Source of the DNA: Acidimicrobiaceae bacterium
GTDB lineage: Bacteria > Actinomycetota > Acidimicrobiia > Acidimicrobiales > Bog-793
Length of the DNA stretch: 64,000 nucleotides
Assembly: GCA_025464005.1 (NCBI GenBank)
Contig: JAODBO010000083.1
Coordinates: 1 to 64,000 of the forward strand
Direction: 5' to 3'
Shown here: positions 1-9,889 of the stretch, in pieces
Layout of the letters: every line of letters begins with the position of its first letter
Numbering within the stretch: position 1 is the stretch's first letter
Program-made: the position numbers and the translations under genes
The notes under the pieces: model-generated
The model's database searches: none
Told to the model about the DNA's origin: nothing
Seen by the model: only the letters and a program-made list of their open reading frames with translations

Positions 1-1
1 C

Positions 2-61
2 CGGAGGACGGAAGCCCACGCCGACCTCGTGACGTCTGTCGTGTGGCCACTCACCGCGTAA
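2..61 (+). CDS. possible C-terminal end of a gene cut by the left edge
   Basis: An open frame enters from the left edge and stops at a TAA. Only 19 codons are visible (ending VVWPLTA) and most have G or C in the third position. The strong plus-strand terminator about 80 bases downstream suggests that a plus-strand transcript ends here. No family can be recognised, and the frame could be open by chance. Confidence 0.25.
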   Translation, partial: RRTEAHADLVTSVVWPLTA

Positions 62-141
62 CCCGCGGGCGACCTTCCTCACGACGCCGATAAACCCAGC
101 TCAGCTACTTACGTGAAGACCTCACACTATTTTTAGGCATC

Positions 142-169
142 TGACCTGGGCTTCGGTTCAGGTCATTTT
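142..169 (+). terminator. Rho-independent terminator with UUCG tetraloop
   Basis: TGACCTGGGC and GTTCAGGTCA form a 10-pair stem, with two G-U pairs near the top, closed by a C(UUCG)G tetraloop. A run of four T follows at once. This is a textbook intrinsic terminator reading on the plus strand and the clearest one in the window. It probably ends the transcript that enters from the left. Confidence 0.8.
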
Positions 170-222
170 GCTGTAAGACACGAGCAGGACACGCGCCATG
201 ATCCAAGGTTGCGCCAGTGCCT

Positions 223-378
223 CTAGTAATACAGGTTGCCGTCTGCGTCATTGACAACCGCGTCCTTCAGGCGCATCTTCGACCGTTCGAAGAGGATCCG
301 CAGAAGCTCCCTCGAGACGGCCGCGAGTTCGTCGCCCTCCTCGAGGGCGAAGTCGTCGGCAGTGGGCTCAGCACTCAA
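223..378 (-). CDS. possible 51-residue acidic hypothetical protein
   Basis: This is a short frame with a TTG start preceded by AGGA at a suitable distance. The predicted peptide is acidic and likely helical (LEEGDELAAVSRELLRILF) and ends in GNLYY. I recognise no family. The longer 80-residue version in the ORF track has an unconvincing proline- and arginine-rich start, so I prefer the internal TTG. It stands alone between a terminator and a gene-poor stretch and may not be real. Confidence 0.3.
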   Translation of the reverse strand: MSAEPTADDFALEEGDELAAVSRELLRILFERSKMRLKDAVVNDADGNLYY

Positions 379-756
379 GGTCGATCCTGTCCAAGACGAC
401 GGAACCACTCCGGCTACACGGCACGGTCGTGGCTGCGCTGACTGCGGCCACTTCCGATCAACCATCGGCTCTTCCGGGTCGCTGGGCTAGGCCGCTCGTC
501 AAGCGAGTTGCCACAAACCACAACGCAGTGGGATAGCAGGCCGCGTCCGAGAGTCGTGATCATTGAACCGCTAACTCGGCGGAGTTCGGCGCGTACGTCC
601 TCACAAATGGTGGCGAGCTGACCACGAGGGTTCACCCGAGGTGGGGGCTCGGTAGCGATCGGCTGACAGCTCGGGACTCTTCCTCGGATTAGCCCCTAGC
701 CGGTTCGCATGGCAGTCGGTCGCTTCGGGGTGTCTCGAGTTAGGACCGACGGCGCG
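379..756. other. 378-base stretch without a supported gene
   Basis: Only short overlapping frames with poor starts and mixed third-position composition occur here. The one structure seen is the GTCGGTC/GACCGAC inverted repeat next to the glycosidase stop codon, listed separately. Confidence 0.5.
715..750 (-). terminator. hairpin downstream of the GH26-like gene
   Basis: GTCGGTC and GACCGAC form a perfect 7-pair stem around a 22-base loop, seven bases beyond the stop codon of the minus-strand glycosidase gene. There is no T-run. It may help to end that transcript, but the long loop makes this weak. Confidence 0.3.
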
Positions 757-2385
<1,629 letters not shown>

Positions 2386-3007
2386 GTGTCCCCTGCCGTG
2401 CACTGTCCGGGCACAATGCCCCTTTCGCACATCCGTCGACCTGGTCGTCAGTCCGTTGACTGTAATGGTACTTCATGCCAATTCACACGGATCGAATCTT
2501 TCCATCGTGCCGTGCGCTGCACTCGGTCCTTGTATTCCGACCTCAGGCGCGTGAAGTCCGACCAGCCCTGTGAACTTCGGCGCTTAAGCGGCCCGAGAAG
2601 CAGATTCGGTCAAAGTCGGTTGCCTGCCGGCCACGCGCTAAGGAGCTCGACAGGGATTCAAAGTCCACGACCCGCGAACGGGCCTTTGGGCCACAGATCC
2701 GACGGGTCGACGCCATCAGGCACCGAGGAGCGGTGCCGATGCCCGTTTCGGCCACCAGACCCACCCGAGCAGCCAGGTCCGAGGATGGGGCGCAGGCACC
2801 TCGGTCCGTGAAGGAACGACCGCTCCGCGTAGCAAATTGGCATATCCAATGTCGATTGCGTTGCAATGCCAGCTGGTTGGGCGCCCGAGCGTTGACGATA
2901 GAGAATCTAAGTTCTACGCTCGCCCGTGCAACTTCCCTGGCGGGAGGATGGCATCCATTTTGTGGCCAGGATGTTCGCAACCACTCGGTGCGTAAACGGG
3001 GGACCAT
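2386..3007. promoter_or_regulatory. 622-base divergent intergenic region with tandem palindromes
   Basis: The region separates two divergent genes for secreted proteins and holds no convincing gene. Near its right end are two adjacent inverted repeats: ATTGG-CATAT-CCAAT (2836-2850) and ATTGC-GTT-GCAAT (2855-2867). A candidate promoter follows, with TTGACG at about 2892 and TACGCT 17 bases later. The layout suggests operators just upstream of the beta-helix gene promoter. Protein binding is inference. Confidence 0.4.
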
Positions 3008-4372
3008 ATGAACTATGCCAAAATGCCACGCCGGATCGTCCTCTGCCTTGCGGCGGCAGGACTTGGGATCGCGCCCGCGGCGTTTGGCGTCGCAGGGGCC
3101 TCGGCAACGACGGTCGCGCACCATCACGTCCCCTCGGGCGCAGTGACCTCGGAACGCCACCATGACGGACACGGATCGGGCAACGACGGCGATGGGGACC
3201 GTGACGACAGCGGATCCCCACATTCTGGTGTGATGGTTCTCTTCGTATCCCCGAGCGGCGTGAGCGGTGCAGCTGACAGCTCTTGCTCGACGGCTGCGTA
3301 TTCGACGATCGGGTCCGCTGTCGCGGCCGCATCGCCGGGGGGAACGGTAGACGTTTGCGCCGGCACGTACAAGGAGGATGTGGTCGTCTCGCAGAAGTTG
3401 ACCCTTGTGGGCCAGGGCGCGACCATCGACGCCACCAACCTCGTGAACGGCATCCAGGTGACGGCCTCATGGTCCCAGGTCGATGGCTTCACCGTGGAGA
3501 ACGCACTAGGTGAAGGAATCCTCGTCGGCTCGGTCGTCGCACCGGTGAGCACGACGGCAGCCGTGATGTCGGTAAGCAACGTGACCATCGAGCACAACGT
3601 GGTCACCAACAATGACCTCGGCGCCCAGGCCGCGAGCCCCACCTACCCCGAGTGCCAGGCCGCCGGCGCGGTTCCCGGAGACTGCGGCGAGGGCATCCAC
3701 CTCGAAGGTGCGGTGTACTCGACCGTCGCGAACAACGAGATCACAGGCAACTCGGGCGGGATCCTGCTCAGCGACGAGGCGGGTCCGACCGCTCATAACG
3801 TCATCACCGAGAACGTCGTGACCGACAACCTTTTCGACTGCGGCATCACGCTCGCCAGTCACAATCCGAACGCCTTCAACCCCATGACCAGCCAGCCCGT
3901 CGGCACCGTAGCGGGCATCTACGACAACGTGATCTCGAACAACGTGTCGTCGGGAAACGGCACGAAGGGCGAGGGTGCCGGGGTCCTCATCGCAGCGGCG
4001 GGACCGGGTACGGCGCTCTATGACAACACGATCTGGGGCAACGTGCTTTCCGGAAACGAGCTGTCCGGTGTCACCGTCCACGCACACAGCCCAGGCGTCG
4101 ACGTCAATGGCAATCAGATCCTCCACAACTCGATCTTCACCAACAACACCGGTAGCGGTGACCTGCCCAACGGCCCCACGGCAGCGGGCGACCTCGCGAC
4201 CACGGGGATCCTCGTGTACTCCGCCGCCCTACCGGTGACCATCACGATCAGGGACAACGAGATCACCGGTGACGCCACCGGGATCTGGCTCACGAACAAC
4301 GTGACGGCGCTCGGGATCGACGACAACTCGTTCTTCGGCGTGGGCACGAACGTCTTCACGAGCGCCCCCTAA
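3008..4372 (+). CDS. secreted parallel beta-helix repeat protein
   Basis: A 454-residue protein with a Sec signal peptide (ending near GVAGASA), then a His/Asp/Gly-rich low-complexity stretch (HHDGHGSGNDGDGDRDD) and a right-handed parallel beta-helix domain from about residue 75 to the end. The helix shows the usual repeated N-N-x-I/V ladder (HNVVTNND, NEITGNSGG, NEITGDATG). The start has GGGGGA as ribosome site. The family (NosD/pectate-lyase-like fold) covers polysaccharide lyases, epimerases and structural proteins, and I cannot see a catalytic set that decides. It lies divergent from the GH26-like gene, and the two may both act on extracellular polysaccharide. The acidic low-complexity stretch could bind metal. 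Confidence 0.75.
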   Translation: MNYAKMPRRIVLCLAAAGLGIAPAAFGVAGASATTVAHHHVPSGAVTSERHHDGHGSGNDGDGDRDDSGSPHSGVMVLFVSPSGVSGAADSSCSTAAYSTIGSAVAAASPGGTVDVCAGTYKEDVVVSQKLTLVGQGATIDATNLVNGIQVTASWSQVDGFTVENALGEGILVGSVVAPVSTTAAVMSVSNVTIEHNVVTNNDLGAQAASPTYPECQAAGAVPGDCGEGIHLEGAVYSTVANNEITGNSGGILLSDEAGPTAHNVITENVVTDNLFDCGITLASHNPNAFNPMTSQPVGTVAGIYDNVISNNVSSGNGTKGEGAGVLIAAAGPGTALYDNTIWGNVLSGNELSGVTVHAHSPGVDVNGNQILHNSIFTNNTGSGDLPNGPTAAGDLATTGILVYSAALPVTITIRDNEITGDATGIWLTNNVTALGIDDNSFFGVGTNVFTSAP

Positions 4373-4399
4373 GAACCACGGGACGAGAGCGGCCTGCGT

Positions 4400-4433
4400 C
4401 GCCTCGAGGGGGCACACCCACCCCCTCGAGGCG
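4400..4433 (+). terminator. strong GC hairpin after the beta-helix gene
   Basis: CGCCTCGAGGGGG and CCCCCTCGAGGCG form a perfect 13-pair stem with an 8-base loop, 27 bases after the stop codon. There is no T-run, as is usual in actinobacteria. It is placed exactly where a terminator of the beta-helix gene should be. Confidence 0.65.
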
Positions 4434-4470
4434 CTCGATCCGCCGATTCGACGAAGGCCTGGTCGACTCC

Positions 4471-4500
4471 ATCTATTCGTGACACCGGTTACGAATAGAT
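4471..4500. promoter_or_regulatory. perfect inverted repeat, possible operator
   Basis: ATCTATTCGT and ACGAATAGAT are perfect 10-base arms around the 10-base spacer GACACCGGTT. The arms are AT-rich within GC-rich DNA, which favours a protein-binding site over a terminator. It lies upstream of the decayed CGNR regulator and may have been its operator or that of a lost neighbour. Confidence 0.4.
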
Positions 4501-4565
4501 CGATCCTGCTAACGACCTGCACCGGTGTCGTGAGCGTCCCAGGGATTCGTGACGCCGCGCGAAGG

Positions 4566-4593
4566 CTCGGCGTCGTCGCCCGACGACGCCGAG
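4566..4593. promoter_or_regulatory. 28-base near-perfect palindrome before the CGNR pseudogene
   Basis: CTCGGCGTCGTCG and CGACGACGCCGAG are perfect 13-base arms with only two bases between them, ending 18 bases before the presumed GTG start of the pseudogene. It could be an autoregulatory operator of the former regulator or a hairpin in its leader. The very short loop argues against a good terminator. Confidence 0.4.
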
Positions 4594-4611
4594 ATGTTCG
4601 GAAGGAGCGAA

Positions 4612-5184
4612 GTGGCCGGCAGCGCGACCCCGGTCGCGCTCCGGTCCATCGGGTCACTCATCAACACCGCAGACCGTCGCAGCTTCGCCTACCGCGGGGT
4701 CAGCCACGGACGAAGCGACTCCCTGACCAGCCCGTCGTAGCCCGCCGAGCCTCGCTCGTGAAGGCCCTGTCGAGCGCGGCAACGGGCACCGAATGGAAGG
4801 ACGTACACCTTGCAGTGGCCCTTCGAGCGGCATTGTCGAAGCGCTGGTCGCACGGGGCGGCACCGGGGGTGGTGACGGGGGCGACGCGCCGCTCGTCGAC
4901 AGCGTCAGCGCAGTCCTCGGCCGTCTGCCACTCCGGTTGCATATAAGCCGGGCGAAGCGCTCGGCCTGTCCGGCAAAGCGGGCGGCCCGCCCGGTGCCCT
5001 CGCCGCTCTCGTCGCGGAGGTCGCGTACGCCAACGCCACGGGCAGATGGAGCCGGTCGCGGATCTGTTCCGCTCCGGACTGCGACCTTCTGCGACGCTTG
5101 TCGCAACGGAGCGGGGCGATGGTGCTCGATGTCATCTGCGCCAATCGGATGAAGACTCCGAAGTTCCGCGAGATTCGCTCGTAG
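4612..5184 (+). pseudogene. multiply frameshifted ABATE/CGNR zinc-finger regulator
   Basis: No single frame is open, yet pieces of one protein appear in order in different frames. The N-terminal part reads IGSLINTADRRSFAYRG, then DVHLAVALRAAL, then VDSVSAVLGRLPLRLHI, then ALAALVAEVAYANATGRW followed by RICSAPDCD, then TFCDACRNGAGRWCSM, then ICANRMKTPKFREIRS and a stop. This order matches the ABATE domain followed by a CGNR zinc finger (C-x4-C, RNG/RWCSM, C-x-NR). About five frame changes are needed over 570 bases, so the gene is dead. The presumed start is the GTG after AAGGAG. In life such proteins are putative stress-response transcription regulators. Confidence 0.75.
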
Positions 5185-5347
5185 TCTGGCCGAAGATGCA
5201 CGCTTTCGCGTCTACCGTGCTGGGTCGTCACCCCGCCGAGGACGCGAAGTACCCTCTGGCTGGACTCGAACGGCGACAAGACGAAACCGAGAGACGTGCG
5301 GGCGAAATGGTGACCACCTTGGGGCGCGGCCCCGACGACACGAGCTG

Positions 5348-7660
5348 TTGATGGCCGCCTTCGATCCCCCGACCGAAACGATCGAGGCCGTCGGCCCGGA
5401 TTCCGACGAGCTCCTTCTACTGGAGCCACGTCGACCCTGGGGCTGGCTCGGCGCGCTCCGCCGCCACCCGGGCGCCGTGGCGCTGCTGCTCTACGCGCTG
5501 GTCGCGCTGCTGGCGAACTACCCGACCTGGCCCGTCGACTCCTCGCACATCGCGACATGCGTGTGCGGCGGCAACGAGGACCCGGCACAGACGGCGTGGT
5601 TCCTCGCGTGGACGCCGTTCGCGCTCCTCCACGGCCACAACCTGTTTCTGAGCTCGTGGATCAACCTTCCCAAAGGCGTCAACCTCGCCGACAACACGGG
5701 CATGCCCCTACTTGGCCTGCTGACCGCACCGGTCACGCTGCTTGGCGGACCGGTCGCGAGCGAGAACCTGCTGCGCTGGCTCGCCTTCCCGCTCTCGGCC
5801 TACGCGATGTTCTTCGTCCTCCGGCACTGGGTGCGGTGGGCGCCGGCCGCGTTCATCGGGGGCCTCCTCTATGGATTCTCGCCCTACATGGTCGGGCAAG
5901 CATCCGTGCACCTCAACTTGAGCTTCGTCCCGCTCCCCCCGCTCATCCTCTACATGCTCTACGAGCTGCTCGTCGCCCAGAGCCGGAGCGTCCTTCGTGC
6001 CGGACCGGTCCTCGGCGCGCTCGCCGCCGCGCAGTTCTACATAAGCGCTGAGGTCCTCGCGACGACTGGCTTGACGGCTGCGATCGCCGTCGTCCTCGTC
6101 GTCGTGCTGCACCCGCTACAGGCGCCGCGCCGCGCGCTGCACGCGATCCAAGGCTTGGGCATCGGAGCGGCGGTGCTCGCGGCCGGAATCGCCTATCCGG
6201 TGTACGTGATGACCCACGGCGCCCAGCACTACGTGGGACCGTCCCAGGGACTCGGCGAGGTGTTCAACGCCGACTTGCTCGGACCGATACTGCCGACCCT
6301 CGCCGAGCTCGTTGCACCTCACCGGCTCGCGTCCATCGGCTCCAACCTCGTCGGCGGACGGGCGGATATCGACGAGAACGGCAGCTACCTCGGGATACCT
6401 CTGATCGTCCTCACCGTCTATCTCGCCCTTCGCTACTGGCGAAGGAGATGGCCGCTCTACTCACTGTTGATGGCCGTGTTGATGTTCGTGCTCTCGCTCG
6501 GGCCGCATCTCTACGTCGACGGCAAGATCCACCCGCTCTCGTTCCCTCTTCCGTTCACGCGGCTCCAGCACCTGCCCTTGCTCGAAGACGTCCTACCGGC
6601 ACGGTTCTCTCTCTACGTCGTGCTCTTCGTGAGCGTCGTCCTCGCGCACGGTCTCGACGCCTTCCACGACGGGGTCGTCGCGAGGCGCTGGAAGGAGCGG
6701 TCGCGGGCCAGTGGACCGTCGTGGCGCGGCATGGCCGTCCTCGCCGGTCGATCGGTCGGAGCGATGCTCGTGCTCGCATCGCTCGTCGCCGTGTTGCCCC
6801 GGTGGCCGTACCGGTCGCGACCGGTGTCGCCGGCTCCGGCCGCCCAGGCTGCGGCATTCGCCGGCATCGCCCCGGGAGCGTCGGTGCTCACCTACCCCTA
6901 CGCCACGCCTTTCACGGACGACGCGATGCTCTGGCAGGCCATTGCTTCGATGCGCTTCAAGATCTTCGGGAGCTACATGCTGCGACCCGGCGTCGGTCGA
7001 AAGGCCACCCCACTGGCCGGCGAGCTGAGCCCGCTCGACGTCCAGGCGATGTTGTCGGACACCTTGTCCACCATCGCCGTGCCCGGTCTGCCCTACTTGG
7101 TGCCGACGGCCCACACGGTCATGGCCACGCGAATCGTCGTCGAGCGCGGCCGCGTCACCCATGCCCCGAGCGCCAAGGCGACGATCACGGGGGTCGTGGA
7201 GAACGCCAATCCCGCGACCGGGTCGTTCTTCGTGATCACCGGACACCTCGGTCTCACCGGCGTGACCGTCGGGCCGAAGACCGTCTACGTCGAGCCGCGG
7301 GCGCTGTCGCGCTCGCCGTTCCTGCGGATCGTCCGGGCAGATCGCGTCTTCGTCTACGGCCGCGTGATCGCGGGCACGATCACCCCGCGCCGCGTCGCAG
7401 ACTTGCGGACGTTCCTTCGTATCCACAACGTCGGTGCCGTCGTCGTCCAGCTCGGCCGGGTCGACTCCACCGAGGTCGCGGCGTGGGTCCGCGACGCGAT
7501 CGGCGCACCGACGAGGACCCTCGCGAACAGCGAGACATGGCTGCACGTGGGTGAGCTGCTCACCGGGACGCGCGGCCGACCGGAGCTGGCTCATGCGGCG
7601 GTCGGCCGCTCCTCGAGCCTCTTCGCCGCACCTCGGCACCCGCCGGTGCTCGTGCGGTGA
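5348..7660 (+). CDS. large GT-C-like polytopic membrane protein
   Basis: A 770-residue protein with a soluble N-terminal stretch of about 40 residues, then many membrane segments to about residue 490, and a C-terminal extracytoplasmic domain of about 280 residues. The first external loop carries CVCGGNEDPAQTAWFL followed by HGHNLFLSSW, the kind of acidic loop seen in GT-C-fold glycosyltransferases that use lipid-phosphate sugars. The exact family is not recognisable by eye. The start is either the TTG at 5348 or the ATG three bases later. It follows the decayed regulator and is convergent with the helicase gene. A role in transferring sugars to cell-surface polymers is inference from fold only. 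Confidence 0.6.
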   Translation: MMAAFDPPTETIEAVGPDSDELLLLEPRRPWGWLGALRRHPGAVALLLYALVALLANYPTWPVDSSHIATCVCGGNEDPAQTAWFLAWTPFALLHGHNLFLSSWINLPKGVNLADNTGMPLLGLLTAPVTLLGGPVASENLLRWLAFPLSAYAMFFVLRHWVRWAPAAFIGGLLYGFSPYMVGQASVHLNLSFVPLPPLILYMLYELLVAQSRSVLRAGPVLGALAAAQFYISAEVLATTGLTAAIAVVLVVVLHPLQAPRRALHAIQGLGIGAAVLAAGIAYPVYVMTHGAQHYVGPSQGLGEVFNADLLGPILPTLAELVAPHRLASIGSNLVGGRADIDENGSYLGIPLIVLTVYLALRYWRRRWPLYSLLMAVLMFVLSLGPHLYVDGKIHPLSFPLPFTRLQHLPLLEDVLPARFSLYVVLFVSVVLAHGLDAFHDGVVARRWKERSRASGPSWRGMAVLAGRSVGAMLVLASLVAVLPRWPYRSRPVSPAPAAQAAAFAGIAPGASVLTYPYATPFTDDAMLWQAIASMRFKIFGSYMLRPGVGRKATPLAGELSPLDVQAMLSDTLSTIAVPGLPYLVPTAHTVMATRIVVERGRVTHAPSAKATITGVVENANPATGSFFVITGHLGLTGVTVGPKTVYVEPRALSRSPFLRIVRADRVFVYGRVIAGTITPRRVADLRTFLRIHNVGAVVVQLGRVDSTEVAAWVRDAIGAPTRTLANSETWLHVGELLTGTRGRPELAHAAVGRSSSLFAAPRHPPVLVR

Positions 7661-7674
7661 CCGAAGCCGACCGA

Positions 7675-7698
7675 CCGCGGTCAGAGGACCGGCCGCGG
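7675..7698. terminator. possible hairpin between convergent genes
   Basis: CCGCGGTC and GACCGGCCGCGG can pair as an imperfect, bulged stem in the 45-base gap between two convergent genes. The position is right for a bidirectional terminator, but the stem is imperfect and has no T-run. Confidence 0.3.
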
Positions 7699-7705
7699 CC
7701 TTGTC

Positions 7706-9415
7706 CTACTTCCGGGTCGGCCGACTCGCGTCGCGCTCCCGGCGAACGGTCGCCCTCCTGCCCTTGACGGTGCTGTCGCGCAGAGCCGCGATCACCTCGT
7801 CGGCCGCCGAGTCCGGTACCTCGACGAGCGAGAATCGCTGGGCGATCTCGATCGCGCCGATCTCCCGCCCGCTCAGGCGGGTCTCGCCCGCGATCGCTCC
7901 GACGAGGTCCTGTGGCCGGATGCCGGCCTCCCGCCCTACTCCGACGAACAGACGGGTCATGCCGCCCGATGGCGCCCGGCCCCGCCGTGGTGCTCCCGTC
8001 TGCTCCGGGCGTGCCCGCTGCTCCCGGCTCCCCGACGCCTCAGGTTCCGGTCGCTGCGCGACCTGGGGGATCTCCTCGTCGTCGGCCGGCACGCCGCCCG
8101 CCTCGTAGGCGAGCTTCACCGCGGCGAGCGCCACCTCCACCACGTCGAACTCGTCCGCGAGCGACTCAACGACCACCCGGAAGCCGTCGAGATCCCCCTC
8201 GAGCAGGCTTTCCCGAAGCGCCGCGCTCGTGAGCTCGAGGCGCCTGGCGCGCAGGTCGGCGACCGTGGGCAGGGTCTCGATCGAGATGGGGCGCTTCGTG
8301 ACCCGCTCGATGGTCTTGAGCATCCGGTGCTCGCGCGGCTCGGCCAGCGTGATCGCGGCGCCCTCCCGACCGGCTCGCCCAACGCGCCCGATTCGGTGCA
8401 CGTAGGAATCGGGGGAGGACGGGACGTCGTAGTTGACGACATGGGTGAGCTGGTCGATGTCGAGGCCGCGCGCTGCGACGTCCGTAGCGACGAGCAGGTC
8501 CGCCGTGCCTCCCCGGACACGGGCGATGACCCGGTCGCGCTGCTCCTGGCTCATCCCGCCGTGAAGGGCCTCGGCGCGATAACCACGCCCGTTGAGTGTC
8601 TCGGTCAGCTGGTCCACCTCGTCGCGTGTGCGGCAGAACACGATCGCCGCCGCCGGCGATTCGACGTCGAGGATGCGGCCGAGCGCGGCCGCCTTGTGCG
8701 CCCGCTGGACCACGTATGCGCTCTGGCGCACGAGCGGGGTCTCCCCCGCCGCAGACGACTTGCCGTCGATCTGGATCCGGATCGGATCACGCAGGTGGCG
8801 GCGCGCGATCCGGTCGATCCGCTGGGGCAACGTCGCCGAGAACAAAACGGTCTGCCGGGAGTCGGGCGTCTCGGCGAAGATGGCCTCGATCTCTTCGGCG
8901 AAGCCCATGTCGAGCATCTCGTCGGCCTCGTCGAGGACCATGATCTCGAGAGCGCCCAGCGAGAGGGTCCGACGTCCGATGTGGTCGAGCGCCCTGCCCG
9001 GCGTCGCCACGACCACGTCGACGCCCCGCTCGAGCGCGCGCAGCTGGCGGGTGATCGGCTGGCCGCCGTAGATCGGAAGGACGCGCGCTCCGAGATCCCG
9101 CCCGTAACGGTGGATCGCCTCGGAGACCTGCACCGCGAGCTCTCGCGTCGGCACGAGCACGAGCGCCATCGGACCTCCCCGGCCTCGTTCGGCCGCCCCG
9201 CGCAGGCGCTGGAGGATCGGCAAAGCGAACGCTGCCGTCTTGCCCGTCCCCGTCGCTGCCTGGCCGAGCAGGTCCTTGCCCTCGAGCAGCGGCGGGATCG
9301 CCGCGCGCTGGATCGGCGTCGGCTCCTCGTAGCCGAGGCTTGACAGCGCCGCTAGCAGCTCCGGACGGAGCGCGAGATCGGCAAAGGTCGTCGTGTCGGT
9401 CTCATCCACGTTCAC
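7706..9415 (-). CDS. deaD: DEAD-box ATP-dependent RNA helicase with DbpA-type RNA-binding tail
   Basis: A 569-residue helicase. Visible motifs in order are the Q motif GYEEPTPIQ (about 29-36), Walker A AATGTGKT (53-60), VLDEADEMLD, SAT, and the C-terminal helicase motifs ARGLDID and HRIGRVGRAGREG. The tail (about 475-550) begins TRLFVGVGREAGIRPQDLVGAI, the RNA-recognition fold of the DbpA/CsdA type. Such proteins unwind short RNA duplexes in ribosome assembly and RNA decay, often in the cold. The gene appears to be a single-gene unit, since the upstream operon ends about 80 bases away. I use deaD in the broad sense; a csdA-like name would fit equally well. Confidence 0.9.
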   Translation of the reverse strand: MNVDETDTTTFADLALRPELLAALSSLGYEEPTPIQRAAIPPLLEGKDLLGQAATGTGKTAAFALPILQRLRGAAERGRGGPMALVLVPTRELAVQVSEAIHRYGRDLGARVLPIYGGQPITRQLRALERGVDVVVATPGRALDHIGRRTLSLGALEIMVLDEADEMLDMGFAEEIEAIFAETPDSRQTVLFSATLPQRIDRIARRHLRDPIRIQIDGKSSAAGETPLVRQSAYVVQRAHKAAALGRILDVESPAAAIVFCRTRDEVDQLTETLNGRGYRAEALHGGMSQEQRDRVIARVRGGTADLLVATDVAARGLDIDQLTHVVNYDVPSSPDSYVHRIGRVGRAGREGAAITLAEPREHRMLKTIERVTKRPISIETLPTVADLRARRLELTSAALRESLLEGDLDGFRVVVESLADEFDVVEVALAAVKLAYEAGGVPADDEEIPQVAQRPEPEASGSREQRARPEQTGAPRRGRAPSGGMTRLFVGVGREAGIRPQDLVGAIAGETRLSGREIGAIEIAQRFSLVEVPDSAADEVIAALRDSTVKGRRATVRRERDASRPTRK

Positions 9416-9493
9416 GGTCCGGGCGCTCCCTGCTCGATCACTGCTGCGCGCCCGCCCGCGACGAGACCCCGAGCCGAGACCGGGCCGGTCAGC

Positions 9494-9889
9494 CTAGCCC
9501 TGCGCGGGCACGGCAATCTCCGACACGTGAGCATGCACGATCCGCCAGCCTGCGTCGAGCCGCAGCCAGGTCTGGCTCTGACGGCCGAGGAAGGGTCGTC
9601 CGGGGTAGGAGAACATCGTGGTCACCACGGCGATGTCGTTCCCGTAGGTGGTCGTCGTCGTCCCGAACAACGTGCGGCCGGAGCGCGGCGACGGCTGAGC
9701 CGCCCGCCAGCGAGCGAGCTCCTCCGCGCCGTGCTGGCGGTCCGCTATGCCGAAGCGGACCACCTCTGGTCCCTCTGCGAAGGACTCGGCCATGACGGCG
9801 AGATCCTGGCTGACGAGCGCGCGCTCGTAGCGCTCGTGCGCGTCGCGCACCTCACGGAGGATCTCGGTCCGGTCGAGCTCGAAGCTCAC
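9494..9889 (-). CDS. AtzH-like (DUF3225, SnoaL fold) protein
   Basis: A 131-residue protein starting at a GTG that overlaps the amidase stop as GTGA, which implies coupled translation. The longer ORF-track start is only amidase sequence read out of frame. The sequence RFGIADRQHGAEELARWRA, the TTYGNDIAVVTT stretch and GRQSQTWLRLDAGWRIVHAHVS are typical of the AtzH/DUF3225 family, a SnoaL-like cone fold. AtzH homologues are known beside AtzE-type amidases in the cyanuric acid and biuret pathway, where they act on small acylurea intermediates. Its place as the last gene of this operon therefore supports the acylurea reading of the cluster. Exact substrate unknown. Confidence 0.75.
   Translation of the reverse strand: MSFELDRTEILREVRDAHERYERALVSQDLAVMAESFAEGPEVVRFGIADRQHGAEELARWRAAQPSPRSGRTLFGTTTTTYGNDIAVVTTMFSYPGRPFLGRQSQTWLRLDAGWRIVHAHVSEIAVPAQG

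Noticed and set aside
414-635. 73-residue minus-strand ORF (MNPRGQLATICEDVRAEL)
   Set aside because: The first half looks faintly protein-like, but it has no clear ribosome site, mixed third-position composition and no recognisable family.
2543-3223. 226-residue minus-strand ORF
   Set aside because: Arginine-rich shadow that overlaps the beta-helix gene and its promoter region; no start signal or family features.
6448-7554. 368-residue plus-strand ORF
   Set aside because: Arginine-rich shadow in another frame of the GT-C-like membrane protein, a common artefact of high GC content.
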